Notes: generated by a model not told the origin, from the sequence alone. 64,000 bases of DNA from Cyrtodaria siliqua (GCA_037043455.1 JAWPHD010001325.1:269661-333660); one strand, 5' to 3'; positions 22,366 through 33,906 are shown, counted from the stretch's first letter. Program-made: numbers and translations.

Positions 22366-24776
22366 TTTAGCTCACCTGAGCCGAAGGCTCAAAGGTGAGC
22401 TATTGGGATCACTCTTCGTCCGTCGTCCGTCGTCCGTCGTCGTTAACTTTTGCTTCAAACGACTTCTCCTCAGAAACCGAAAGGCCAATTTTAACCAAAC
22501 TTCACGTGGATGATCCTTAGATGAATGCTTTTTAGATTTGTTAAAATTAGGTCAGCGCAACATCCTGGCCGCCATTACCATATATAGTTGAAACCTTAAA
22601 AAATCTTTTTCTCAAGAACCGCTAGACAGATTTCAACAGTTTTTCTTTTAAAATGATCGCCTACGTCTAGACTATCAAGTTTGTTCAAATGAAGTCCCCG
22701 GGGTAAAAAATGGCCGTGCCCCGGGGGTCCAAACTTTGTGTATTGAGATTTTGCATGTTTTTCAAATAGACATATAGGAAAAAACTTTTAAAAATCTTCT
22801 TCTCTGAAACCACAAGGCACAGAGGTCTCATGTATTACATGTAGCATCAGCTTATGGTTCTCTACTAAGTTTGTTCAAATGGTGACCCTGGGGTCAATTT
22901 TGTCCCCGCCCCAGGGGTCACAGTTTTACATAGATTTATACAGAATTTTTTTTTAAAAACCTTCTTCTCGGAAACTGCAAGAGCCAGAGGTTTGATATTT
23001 TGCATTTACTATAAGCTTATGGTCCTTTACCAAGTTTGTTCAAATGGTGACCCTAGGGTCACATTTGGCCCCGCCCCAAGGGTCACATATTTTACATAGA
23101 CATGTACAGGGAAAAACTTAAAAAATCTTCTCTGAAACTGCAAAAGCCAGAGGTTTAATATTTTGCATTTGCTATCAGCTTATGGTTCTCTACCAAGTTT
23201 GTTCAAATGGTGACCCAGGGGTCACATTTGGCCCCGCCCGGGGGTTACAGTTTTACATAGGCTTGTATAGGGAAAAACTGAAATAAATCTTCTTCTCTGG
23301 AACCACATGGCACGGAGCTCTCATATATTACATGTAGCATCAGCTTATGGTCCTCTACTTAGTTTGTTCAAATGGTGACCCTGGGGTCAAATTTGTCCCC
23401 GCCCCAGGGGTCACAGTTTTACATAGAATTATATAGGATTTTCGTTTTAAAAATCTTCTTCTCGGAAACTGCAAGAGCCAGAGGTTTGATATTTTGCATT
23501 TACTATAAGCTTATGGTCCTTTACAAAGTTTGTTCAAATGGTGACCCTGGGGTCACATTTGGCCCCGCCCCAAGGGTCACATGTTTAACATAGATATGTA
23601 TAGGGAAAAACTTTAAAAATCTTCTTCTCTGAAACTGCAAGAGCCAGAGGTTTAATATTTTGTATTTGCTATAAGCTTATGGTCCTCTTCCAAGTTTGTT
23701 CAAATGGTGATCCAGGGGTCACATTTGGCCCTCCCCCGGGGGTCACAGTTTTACATAGGCTTGTATAGGGAAAATCTGAAAAAATTATTCTTCTCTGGAA
23801 CCACATGGCACGGAGCTCTCATGTATTACATGTAGCATCAGCTTATGGTCCTCTTCTTAGTTTGTTCAAATGGTGAACGTGGGGTCAAATTTGTCCCCGC
23901 CCCGGGGGTCACAGTTTTACATAGACTTATATAGGAAAAAAATTAAAAAATCTTCTCGGAAACTACAATAGCCATAGGTTTGATATTTTGTATTTACTAT
24001 AAGCTTATGGTCCTTTACCAAGTTTGTTCAAATGGTGACTCTCGGCTTACATTTGGCCCCGCCCCAAGGGTCACATGTTTTACATAGACATGTATAGGGA
24101 AAAACTGAAAAAAATCTTCTTCTCTGAAACTGCAAGAGCCAGAGGTTTAATATTTTGCTTTTGCTATAAGCTCATGGTCCTCTACCAATTTTGTTCAAAT
24201 GGTGACCCCGGGGTCACAGTTTTACATAGACTTATATAGGAAACACATTAAAGTCTTTTTCTCTGGAACTACAAGAGCCAGAGGTTTAATATTTTGCATT
24301 TACTATACTCTTATGGTCCTTTACCAAGTTTGTTCAAATGGTGACCCTGGGTGCACATTTGGCCCCGCCCCAGGGATCACGTTTTACATAGACTTGTATA
24401 GGGAAAAACTTAAAAAATCTTCTTCTCTAAAACCACAAAGCACACAGCTCTCATATATTACATGTAGCCCTGGGGTCACATTTGGCTCTGCCCAAGGTGT
24501 TACTCTCTAGCACCTTCATTTTGTATTTGATCTTTATCAAACTTTGTCAGTGTCTTAAATTGTCTATATCTATGTTGTTATACACAACAGAGCCCACATT
24601 TCTTGAACAATCTTAACCAAACTTGCACAGATTGTATATGACCATAAGATTTCGAAGAAGTTCGATAATGTGCCAGTACTCAGGTGATCGCTTTAGGGCC
24701 ATCTTGGCCCTGGCCCTCTTGTATTGGTTCAAATTAACTCAGGTGAGCGATATAGGGCCATCATGGCCCTCTTGTT
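22366..24776 (+). mobile_element. Core-repeat element A, ~165 bp units, complete-looking
   Basis: It begins TTTTTAGCTCACCTGAGCC with an immediate inverted echo (GGCTCAAAGGTGAGCT) and a CGTCCGTCGTC run. About eleven core units follow; TTGTTCAAATGG landmarks lie at 22,871, 23,036, 23,199, 23,364, 23,530 and 23,696, spacings of 163-166 bp. Each unit has GAAACTGCAAGAGCCAGAGG or a variant, and GGTGACCCTGGGGTCA. It ends in two hairpins, AGGGCCATCTTGGCCCT (about 24,697) and AGGGCCATCATGGCCCT (about 24,756), then CTTGTTTA. Hairpin ends with variable core repeats suit Helitron-derived pearl-type elements. Non-coding. Confidence 0.75.
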
Positions 24777-25293
24777 TATAACTTGCTTTCTCTTCTCGCA
24801 TATATATGTATCATATTAGGTTCGGATTAACGGCGGATTAGGATATCTCACCAGCCTTTTCTAACGTTGGCAGATTCGTTGGGAGTTTAATCAGACAAAA
24901 CATCAGTAAGTATGATTAGCAAGTTCTTTTAGACCTTGTTGAATGTCACTTACAGAAGGTTTAGTAGGTGACAGCCATCATGCAAATCAAAAGCATAGCT
25001 CTGGTTACCTGCATTGCAATCGGTTGCAATAGAGGAGAAAGTAAACACGTTGTGATCTGCATCCTTTCACTAAAAGGTTGATACAATGCGTGTGTTGCAT
25101 TAGACATATGCCAAACAAGACCACTAATCTTATGCTATATACAGTAGACATAGACGTTGTAGTACATCTTGTAGCAATGGTACAGTAAATACAGTTTAGC
25201 TACGGGTTAGTTTTAGGAACTTGGAATCACTTTAGGCGCTTCGTTGCACATTGTATTGCCTATTCATTAGTTCATGTAAACCAAGACGAATAG
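24777..25293. other. No gene seen
   Basis: Unassigned. It lies between two repeats and directly upstream of the gene fragment at 25.3 kb, and may include diverged parts of it. Confidence 0.35.
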
Positions 25294-25690
25294 TTGCTTT
25301 TCACACTTACTAGATGTAATGAAATATCTTCATTTGCTGAAAGAGGTAACACATGTGCTTGGAAAATCTGGAAATACTATGTTGAGGTTGCACAAGCTTT
25401 CCAATTCCAAAAGTTTTGCTGGTTGGAAATGTATGACAAGAGGAAGTGCATGTTCATGTCTCACAGAATAGTTGACATTCAATGGTTCCAAGATAAAACA
25501 AGTCTATGTCACCAATTGCATTGCACCAAGTTGTATTGGACGTTGTTGGAGACATGGCTCCACCTCTGAAATGCCTGCATCCTGGAGAGGGTATGTTGGA
25601 GCTATTCTCGAGAACACTACCACAGGCCTCAACGTTTGAAAGGTGTGTTGCAAACGATGTGTCAAAGCTGGATTGATGTATACTGTAAAT
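25294..25690 (+). pseudogene. Decayed fragment of an uncharacterised invertebrate protein
   Basis: A 91-codon frame holds FTLTRCNEISSFAERGNT followed by CAWKIWKYYVEVAQAF. This resembles, from memory, a widespread uncharacterised protein family of invertebrate genomes with an LTGCDT..SSF motif followed by a Trp-rich stretch. The frame then degrades and later codons only make sense after frame changes, ending near 25,690. No promoter or splice sites were identified. The function is unknown and the identification is weak. Confidence 0.35.
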
Positions 25691-25840
25691 GGGACGTTGG
25701 GACGTGATTAAGAAATATATGTACTATTCAGATCATATATCAGTAAGGTTCGGTTAAATTTAATGTTAGCTCTCATATTGAAAATGTTCAACTGATATGA
25801 CCAGTTATTACATTTGTGTTTGTGTATATAACAAACTACT
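25691..25840. other. Unassigned spacer
   Basis: AT-rich spacer between the gene fragment and element B. Confidence 0.3.
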
Positions 25841-27062
25841 TTTTATGCCGCCGAAAAATATTCGGGGGCATATAGTAATCGCACCGTCCGTATGTCCGTC
25901 CGGATTCTGTCCGTCCGTCCGTCCGTTCGTCATTCCGAAGTTCGTGTCCGGACCTTAACTTCACAACCCCTGCAGGGATTTTTAAATAACTTGGCACAAG
26001 TGATCACCATAACAAGACGATGTGTACCCCGCAAAACCCAGGTCGGTACCTCAAAGGTCAAGGTCACACTTTAAGTTCATAGGTAAAAAAAAACAGGTAC
26101 GCAATTTCGTGTCCGGACCGTAACGTCACAACCCCTGCAGGGAATATTAAATAACTTACCACAAGTGATCACCATAACAAGACGATGTGTCCCTCGCAAA
26201 ACCCAGGTCCGTACCTCAAAGGTCAAGGTCACACTTGAAGTTCATAGGTCAAAAACACGTACGCAATTTCGTGTCCGGACCGTAACGTCACAAACCCTGC
26301 AGGGATTTTTAAATAACTCAGCACAAATGATCAACATAACAAGATAATGTGTCGCGCGCAAAACCCAGATCCGTACCTCAAAGGTCAAGGTTACACTTGA
26401 AGTTTATAGGTCAAAAACAGGTACGTAATTTCGTGTCCGGACCGTAACTTCACAACTCCTGCAGGGATTTTTAAATCACTTGGCACAAGTGATCACCATA
26501 ACAAGACAATGTGTCGCGCGCAAAACCCAGGTCCGTACCTCAAAGGTCAAGGTCACACTTGCAGTTCATAGGTCAAAAACAGGTATGCACTTTCGTGTCC
26601 GGACCGTAACGTCACAACCCCTTCAGGGATTTTTAAATAACTTGGCACAAGTGATCACAATAACAAGACGATGTGTCGCGCGCAAAATCCAGGTCTTCAA
26701 GGTCAAGGTTACACTTTGAGGTCAAAAGTCAAATTGTGTCCGGTCAATAACTCTGGCATTCATGGACGGATTTTCAAATAACTTGGCACAAGTGCTCACC
26801 ACAACAAGACGATGTGTCGCGCACAAAATCCAGGTCTGTGGCCCCAAGGTCAAGGTCACATTTAGAGGTCAAAAGGTCAAATCGTGTCCGGTCAATAACT
26901 TTTGCAGGCCTGGCCGGATTTTCAAATAACTTGGCACAACTGCTCACCACAACCAAATGAGGTGTCGTGCACAAATCCAGGTCCATGGCTCCAATGTCAA
27001 GGTCATACTTAGAGGTCAAAATACACTTAGGGGGCATTTATCACTTACAGTGATATTTCTTG
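25841..27062 (+). mobile_element. Core-repeat element B, ~162 bp units
   Basis: It starts TTTTATGCCGCCGAAAAATA then CGGGGGCATATAGT, and has a CCGTCCGT run. Core units are marked by CGTGTCCGGACC at 25,943, 26,109, 26,270, 26,432 and 26,594 (161-166 bp apart), then two shorter units of about 145 bp. Units contain TTAAATAACTTGGCACAAGT and GGTCAAGGTCACACTT. It ends GGGGGCATTTATCACTTACA then GTGATATTTC, so GGGGGCAT marks both ends. The architecture is that of element A, with unrelated sequence. Non-coding. Confidence 0.75.
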
Positions 27063-27124
27063 TTGATTTTGTATTCTGACAGTGTCTTGTTTGGCTTAAA
27101 AACCTATACTATTGATATTAATAT

Positions 27125-27260
27125 TGAGTTCTGCTTAACCCGGGTCTAGAGGGCGTGAACGGTAGCAAGCACTTTTAACTGCCGTTCATGAACGTCTCAG
27201 TAAAACCGAGACTACAATATTTTTTGTATTTAAAGTGTTTGACGATTTCCACATTTCTCC
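27125..27260 (+). repeat. Dispersed repeat, family E relative
   Basis: GGGTCTAGAGGGCGTGAACG, GTAGCAAGCA and CCGTTCATGAACGTCTCAGT are shared with 32,140-32,290. The second half (AAAACCGAGACTACAATATT) pairs partly with the first to form a CTC/GAG hairpin, as in family E. Confidence 0.6.
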
Positions 27261-27979
27261 TTTCATGCTATATTAAATTGACAAATGTAATTTAAGATCT
27301 TAATTAAATTTAATTCCAACAAATCGGAGATGAGAAATATTGTTTAAGTATCTATCCGTTGCGATATATTTTCTACAAGCATTTAGAAGACTCGGCAAGC
27401 TTGATTTATTTTCATAACCTGCGGTGTCCCATTAGTTTTGCTACTTCATATGCATGTTTTAAAATCAGTATTCATATTTATGTAAACTGTTCAAAGCAAA
27501 TTAGGTTTACATAAATGCTCATTCGGGAATATATAGCACCAATAATATATTGAAACCTGTAATAGAATAACCGCGAACAATTTACAAATTCTGAATTGTA
27601 TTTAAGTACATGTAAGCAGTATTACAATCAAAATGATATTGGATTAATAAATCTAATTGATAATTTTGGATGTTTGATAAATAATTCCGGATTCTTGTGT
27701 GCCCCTTTAATAGTGTTTTAACAAGTCACTGGATGTTTACTTACGAGTTATTATAAACTTAAAGCCGGTAATAAAGACTGAAACTTAAACACACTTCAGA
27801 AATGCTTAAGGCTAAAGACAACTAAGACACACTAGATTCAGAGTTGACATAGTATGCAAACAGGTGCAAATCCCCTAACCCCTGAAGTATAGGAGTGTAT
27901 CTAACAAATATTTATTGAAGTATAGACATAAACATAAATATATAAAGACAACACCTTTGTAAAACACATCCACATTTTG
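27261..27979. other. No gene seen
   Basis: AT-rich unassigned sequence. Confidence 0.4.
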
Positions 27980-28270
27980 ATTGCTTTCCACAATATTACC
28001 TATTTATGTGCCGACGTGTCGTAAAACACCATTCATTCATTCATGTTTTACAAAAAAAAAAAAAATGCATCTTTTTTGTTTTTTGGCGGCCATTTTGAAA
28101 ATGGCAACCATTTTGAAGAAACAAAATGACCCAAATTATATTGCATATTTTATTGTCCTGAATTTAGTTTATCTACAACAACAACTTTTGATGAAACCAA
28201 TTCATTATGTGCTTCATTAATTGTTTCTGGGATATTTGGCGGCCATTTTGAAAATGGCGACCGTTTATCA
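27980..28270 (+). repeat. SINE tail and GCCATTTTG-type direct repeat
   Basis: 27,998-28,045 reads TATTTATGTGCCGACGTGTC then GTAAAACACC and (ATTC)n, a tail I know from mollusc SINE/LINE ends. GGCGGCCATTTTGAAAATGG then occurs twice, about 28,085 and 28,239, a direct repeat 154 bp apart. Confidence 0.45.
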
Positions 28271-28315
28271 AATTCTGACGTAGGTCCATAGCCAAACATG
28301 TCTAGCAGAGTATTG

Positions 28316-28362
28316 TCTAGCTATGTGTCAAGCTATGTGTCAAGTTATGTGTCAAGTTTCGT
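28316..28362 (+). repeat. 14 bp tandem repeat, three copies
   Basis: The unit AGCTATGTGTCAAG is repeated three times, the last copy with one substitution (AGTTATGTGTCAAG). Confidence 0.8.
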
Positions 28363-28674
28363 GCTTTTGTCACAAAATGCACAATTTTACCAATATACAA
28401 GTTTACAACAATATCGTATATCACTAATCTGCCCCACTAAAAAGAAACTGTACACTTTGAAAATTTTACTTTACACAATTTTGCTTTATCAAGCGACGAT
28501 CCTTTATTGATTCAACTTATTGAAAAACAAACGAAAACATACTATTGGCAATAGTATGGTAAAAATATTGGTACCAAACATGACATATTAATTTTGGAAT
28601 TTATACAATTAATTCTAAAAAAATCTCAGTGCACACTTTCTTTCGCAACTTAGCTGTGTACACTTTCTTTTGCT

Positions 28675-29000
28675 ACTGTGTATAGTTATCCCGCCAACAA
28701 TAGCCAACTGGTACAACATATGTAAACCGTTTCTAAACTTCCTGACTGCGAGGAATATAATTGTATAAATTATTTAAACGGTTTAACAAACCAGGCCAAA
28801 CCCCAAAACTTGAGAGTCGAATTAATACTTACCTTATTATTATATCATAATCCATTTTACATGTTCAATCAGATATTTTAAGAACCCGTGAAACAAACTA
28901 CACTTTTAATCGGCACATATAGATTATTATGTAACCTGAACACCTGTATATAGTTTTGATACACGGGTTTTCATTGTAATATCAACTAACCGTATCCAAT
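28675..29000. mobile_element. Second copy of the 16.5 kb fold-back family
   Basis: The order of landmarks matches 16,505-16,850: CCCGCCAACAA, TAAACCGTTTCTAAA, GGCCAAACCCC (GGTCAAACCCC in the other copy), TAATCCATTTTACATGTTCA and ACACGGGTT. The copies are diverged, and the right arm is less clear here. Confidence 0.6.
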
Positions 29001-29007
29001 GTCTCGT

Positions 29008-29205
29008 GACACGACTGTCAAGTACCTATAGCCAATATCACTTGACACAAATGTCAAATACCCGTAGCCAAAGTGACGTGACAGAGCCGTCAAGTACATA
29101 TCAAATACCCGCAGGCTATATCACGTGACACAGCTGTCAAATTCCAGTACCCATTTTCACGTCACACATCTGATAAATACCCGCGACCAAGGTCGTATAT
29201 GTGGG
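29008..29205 (+). repeat. ~42 bp degenerate repeat with TGACAC..TGTCA cores
   Basis: Five imperfect units contain CACGTGACACAGCTGTCAAG variants, followed by TACCCGTAGCCA. Each core is itself an inverted repeat (TGACAC-NNN-TGTCA), and several overlap CACGTG. One unit is partly duplicated near 29,098-29,110. Confidence 0.75.
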
Positions 29206-29587
29206 CAGTAAGGTGTGATTATTGCTTATTAAATTAGAAAACTTTCTGATTTAACAGTATCCTTAATTTTGACCTAATTGTAGTAACGCAGTAAAGGAAA
29301 ACGCATAATTCGTATTTCTTTCAAATAAATAAAAATACATGTTTAACTTATGCAGAGTGTCACTAGTCAGTCCACGTTAGAGACTATTAGTCTACCGTCT
29401 TTGGAAAAAAAGATCCAAAATGGATGGGATATGGTCAAGTGAAATGTTCAACCAAATGCATATTTTAGACATGAGCAATGTACAACGGACCAATAGTCCT
29501 TAACGTGAAACTCTTGAAGCAAAAGTAAAAACAACAAATGTAAAGCACATAAATCAGTTTACATTAAACGTTTCTTAGGAGGTTGCA
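29206..29587. other. No gene seen
   Basis: Unassigned AT-rich sequence. Confidence 0.4.
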
Positions 29588-29725
29588 GCAAACATTAGCC
29601 GGTGCTAGGAGGCGTGGGAGGTGTTGCACTTACACTACCTCTCATGAACAGACTCAATAAAACGTCTGCTACTTTATCTCTTGTTTGTGTTTTTTGCTTC
29701 CAAGGGATCCATTTTAGTATTTATT
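29588..29725 (+). repeat. Dispersed repeat family E
   Basis: Plus-strand copy of the repeat at 21,118-21,262: TGCACTTACACTACCTCTCA, TGAACAGACTCAATAAAACG, TCTCTTGTTTGTG and CCAAGGGATCCATTTTAGTA in the same order. CAGACTC and GTCTG form a short hairpin. Confidence 0.75.
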
Positions 29726-30435
29726 TAAATCTCATTGACAGATTAGATATTTCTCTCTCTTTTTTTGTGATAATAATACCTTGTGTCAGTTGAAACAGTT
29801 CACTGGTACTAAAGTTCTCATCCTCGCGACGCGGACGAGACGTTATGTCGCGACGCCGCTGTAACAGTGTTTCTCTGGCTCGTACGTGTGCGTCAACCCG
29901 TCTTGCTGCATTTGCAAAGTCTCTAAGTTGGAATGCCACTGTTAAAGACAAAGTAATTGTTTGTTAATTTATAAGTATTTGAATCCTACTGTCACATGTT
30001 CTTGCATTACTTGTTCCTGCCTTAATCCCATTAAGCGATGGGAAGGCTTATATTAGCAAGATTTTATAACGGATATTTCGGCAATAACACACGTTTAAAA
30101 ACATTTGTTTACTGACAAAAATGCGATAACCTGTTTAAAATTACATATTAAATGTTTTAAGTTTACAATATACAAAAGTTTAAGCCGAAATTAAGGTTTT
30201 ATTTCATACCCCAGCCAACCCCATTTTCGATTCTTGGACAAGGAGTTGGATTGGGTATGAAAGTTAATACTCGGACCACGTAATGAAAAATAAGGATGGC
30301 ATGATGACGCTGTACTGGTTCAGAATAGTAGCCGTAACTGAGCACTACTGTTCGGGGAGCCTGCTTCAGCCAAAGGTTTTTCAGCATTAACATGAGCATT
30401 GTATTAGTACATACATAAATGATATGCTATTAGAA
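29726..30435. other. No gene seen
   Basis: A short CG-containing stretch (29,815-29,900) is open on the minus strand for 76 codons (Arg-rich), without a domain. A single coding exon cannot be excluded, but nothing supports it. Confidence 0.35.
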
Positions 30436-30803
30436 TATTTAGTGGTAAATACAAATACCTTATTTTGAAAATCGGTTGACAAATAAATCTTTTACAGCCT
30501 AAATGATTTTTTGATGGGGCTTTTCCCATGTAAATTCCTTGTAGTGGGACAGCAAAAAAATCAAAAAGTTCATTCAGTTAGCATTCATATTTTGCTATAA
30601 AGTTTTCAGGGTGTCTTAATTTACGAATATCCAACAATTCAAAACCATTTTTGTATATAAATTATAAAAAAAAAATCTAAATGTTTCATGCAGCAGAATT
30701 TTGCATTGAATATGCCCCCATCAAAAACAGCTTCTGCGCATGAAATTTTTATTTCTCAGTCGACTTTAAAAAGTAAGGTATTTTTATTTACCACTAAACA
30801 TAT
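30436..30803. mobile_element. ~368 bp MITE with long inverted ends
   Basis: The left end TATTTAGTGGTAAATACAAA is mirrored at the right end (reverse complement TATGTTTAGTGGTAAATAAA). Pairing continues through AATACCTTA and TGACAAATAAA-like segments for about 60 bp, and again in the middle (TTTTTGATGGGGCTT against GCCCCCATCAAAAACAG). No coding frame. Confidence 0.75.
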
Positions 30804-31692
30804 CTGTTTCACTGATATACAACTTATATAGGTACTATATGCATTTTGTCTGAAAACTCCAAAAAGCCTTTGGCTGAAACATGCGCCCCAAATAATAAAT
30901 ATATTTTCTTTAACTCCAAAATAATTAACATTTGCACAAGGACTACGTATTGTGAGTTGGAATGGCTGTTACGACGCACACACACGAAAAGGTTAGATAG
31001 CACCAACACAAAATGGTTAGATAGCACCAACAGGAACGAACATTCCTGGCACACACTACGTTAGCATCAAGATAAAAAAAAAAGTAGAATCTGCCCAGAA
31101 AAATTACATCAGCAAAACTGCAGAGTTGCTGCAAATTCTGTTGTAAAAACTAAATTCTTCGAAAGAGCCTCAATCAGTGTTTTCTGTAGCAACTGAAACA
31201 ATACAGGGATAATGATGAAGACATGTAATGAACAAGACAAAGCATGACAAAATGAACATGAAATCAATGGGATTAACCCCTATGCCTAGTTAAGCAATCG
31301 CTCTAACCTGTTCTTGTACGAGAACAACACGGGTATAAGTACTGGGGAAAAAGAAGCTTTAGAAAGTAACGCCTTTGTTTCGAGATACCATTGATTCGTC
31401 TAAAGGTATTCTGGGTAAGTTGTAATAAAAGGTTTTATGGTATAAGACCAGAAACACAAATAGTCTATGGGAGATTTGCAGGCAGGTTCCTGTAAAGAGC
31501 AGAACTTGTGTGCGAACATCTTGATACAAAACAGAGTTGTGGTTCTTGTTATATAGTAGTGTGTTATGATAATGAAGAAGTGCGCCAAGTTTCTCAAGGC
31601 TTTCGGACATTTAGTTTTCTGAGAAATAAGGAAACCCAAATATTTTACCAAAACGCGTAGACGGGCGGACAAAAATTGCCAAACCAAAATCA
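30804..31692. other. No gene seen
   Basis: Several 60-97 codon frames overlap on both strands, without domains. A short direct duplication GGTTAGATAGCACCAACA occurs at about 30,991 and 31,017. Confidence 0.4.
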
Positions 31693-31771
31693 TGGATTTG
31701 CTTCACAATCCGACATCAGCCTGGATTTGCTGCACAATCCGGCATCAGCCTGGATTTGCTTCACAATCCGC
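31693..31771 (+). repeat. ~30 bp tandem repeat, three copies
   Basis: GGATTTGCTTCACAATCCG is repeated three times, separated by CATCAGCCT. Each copy has GGATT and AATCC as inverted ends, so it can fold. Confidence 0.8.
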
Positions 31772-32139
31772 CTAAAACTAGGAAGTTCATGCTGAATATT
31801 TAAAAGAAGCTAGTGAACACATTATAATTCCAGCCGGACACGTTCGTTGAATACAGTTATTTTGGCACGAGTCAGTTGGGTTTAGGTTTAGTGAAAAGTA
31901 AAAAGCTTATAGAAATAATAAAAGTGAAGAGAATATCCATGTAAGTTCGTCTCGTTAGAGTTGCATCTCCACTGACGCTGACTAGTGGTAAAATAACTGA
32001 ATGTTATAGCATACCATTTTGTTAGATACTCGGCCATACGCCGCTGGACATGGAATAATGACAGTAAATATAGCATGTCCACCGCCATATGCATGCCACC
32101 TTCGGGATGGTTAAAATGCTGTACCCTTGATTTTATGAA

Positions 32140-32290
32140 TATTGAGTTCAACCTGGGTCTAGGGGGCGTGAACCGTAGCAAGCATATTTCACTACCGTTC
32201 ATGAACAGTCTTAATCAAACCGAGACTGCAATATTTCGTATTAATCGTGTTCGATCGTTTCCAAAGGTCCACTCTCATACCCTTTATCCA
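32140..32290 (+). repeat. Dispersed repeat, family E relative
   Basis: GGGTCTAGGGGGCGTGAACC, GTAGCAAGCATATTTCAC, CCGTTCATGAACAGTCT and AACCGAGACTGCAATATT match 27,125-27,260 in order. Confidence 0.65.
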
Positions 32291-32504
32291 TGTCAAACAA
32301 CGGCTTTCCGTATTACACCACCCAAGAAACCAATTTCCATTGCAATCTGCCAATCATTGTTTGCTAACGTGACATGTTTGTAACTATGTATAAAGGTCTT
32401 CCCAGGAAGTTTGAAATGAAGTCAATTGAACGAAATATTTCGGAATTGAACGTTTTAGAAACATCCTAAAAGTATAACTACGTTTTTAATAGTGAAACGA
32501 GTCC

Positions 32505-32720
32505 GTGGTCGAGATGTTAACGATGTTGCGTTTTAAACCTTTTCACCTCTCACCGCTGCGGAAACGAATCTCACTGGGAGATTAACTTGTAGGTGAGAAA
32601 ACGTCGATTCTTACGGATGACGGGAGGTATACAATACTCTATCCAGGAATAAGTCCGTGGTCTGCCTCCACTACAAAAAATCGACCGTCATACATAGCCT
32701 AACACGTGATGAAAAATGAC
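32505..32720 (+). repeat. tRNA-derived SINE
   Basis: GTCCGTGGTCGAGATGTTAACG resembles the A-box half of a Leu/Ser-type tRNA. About 65 bases later GAAACGAATCTCACTGGGAG resembles a decayed B box. The unit continues for about 130 bp beyond the tRNA-like head, so it is a SINE, not a tRNA gene. The anticodon region is not recognisable. Confidence 0.5.
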
Positions 32721-33045
32721 GTTTAAAACAAACAAACAGTTTAATAGTGTCATAAACTATGCAGTGTAACTAAAACAACTTCAGAAATATGCTTTCCAAA
32801 TATTGTACCCAGACATCAAGCCTTGTCCAACCAAGCGTCGTTTGGACTTTCTGAATTTAGTAAAGAAAAGACATGGCAAAGAAACACACAACACAGTATA
32901 GACAGGTCACTCCTAAAGGAACAATTTCGTCAGAAATGATATCCTGTTTTAAAATTGATAACTGGCGTCAAGCCACAAGCGTCAGTAATGTCGCACTATT
33001 TTGTTAGTAACAATCCTGGATAATATTCTGTATTTTGATTTTTAA
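32721..33045. other. No gene seen
   Basis: Unassigned spacer before the poly-C tract. Confidence 0.35.
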
Positions 33046-33048
33046 TGT

Positions 33049-33083
33049 TTCCCCCCCCCTCCCCCCCCCCCCCCCCCCCCCCC
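33049..33083 (+). repeat. Poly-C tract
   Basis: A run of about 34 C with single T interruptions. Its true length is likely to be uncertain in any assembly. Confidence 0.9.
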
Positions 33084-33395
33084 TCAAAGTTAAACAAATT
33101 ATATGAATTATTTCATCATAAAAAAGAGAAATTAAATGTTATTTATCGTCTCATCAACGCGTTGATTTATATATCAAATAGTTTATTTATAACCGCCCCA
33201 GAGAGCGGAGAAGGATACATAGGAATATGTAAACCTGCCCAATTTCTATGTATCGTTAATGTCCTACAAGGGTAGATTCCGATACACGGGACCGCCCTGT
33301 TAACGTTTCCATCCGACGGAAGAGGCTAAGCGAAAGTATATTGCCCAATAACATACAGACGAGACTCAGTGACGCCAGTGAGATTTACCCGGGTC

Positions 33396-33906
33396 CTTCA
33401 CATCAGGCTATCCGCTGGGCTACGCAAGCACCTTCACATCGCGCTATCCACTGGGCCAGGCAATCACGTTCACATGGCGCTATCAAATGGGCCACGCAAG
33501 CACCTTCACATGGCGCTATCCACTGGGCCACCCAAGCACCTTCACATGGCGCTATCCAATGGACCACGCAAGCACCTTCACATGGCGCTATCCACTGGGC
33601 CACGCAAGCACCTTCACATGGCGCTATCCGCTGGGCCACGCAAGCACCATCACATGACGCTATCCGCTGGGCCACGCAAGCACCTTTACAAGGCGCTATC
33701 CGCTGGGCCACGCAAGCACCGTCGCATGGCGCTATCCACTGGGCCACTCAAGCACCTTCCCATCGAGCTATCCGCTTGGCCACGCAAGCACCTTCACATC
33801 GCGCTATCCACTGGGCCACGCAAGCACCTTCACATGGCGCAATCCACTGGGCCACGCAAGCACCTTCACATGGCGCAATCCACTGGGCCATGCAAGCACC
33901 TTCACA
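33396..33906 (+). repeat. 36 bp tandem array, ~14 copies
   Basis: The unit is CAAGCACCTTCACATGGCGC followed by TATCCACTGGGCCACG. Because 36 is a multiple of three and the unit has no stop in several frames, long frames stay open on both strands (for example 215 codons on plus with a QAPSHGAIHWAT period). Copies differ at scattered sites such as CCACT/CCGCT and TGG/TCG. I see no promoter, start context or splice signal that would make it a gene. Confidence 0.9.

Noticed and set aside
26774..27037. 87-codon minus-strand frame
   Set aside because: It lies in the last core units of element B and repeats with them; not a gene.
32505..32590. tRNA gene
   Set aside because: A and B box resemblance only; no acceptor stem or clear anticodon arm, and sequence typical of a SINE continues downstream.
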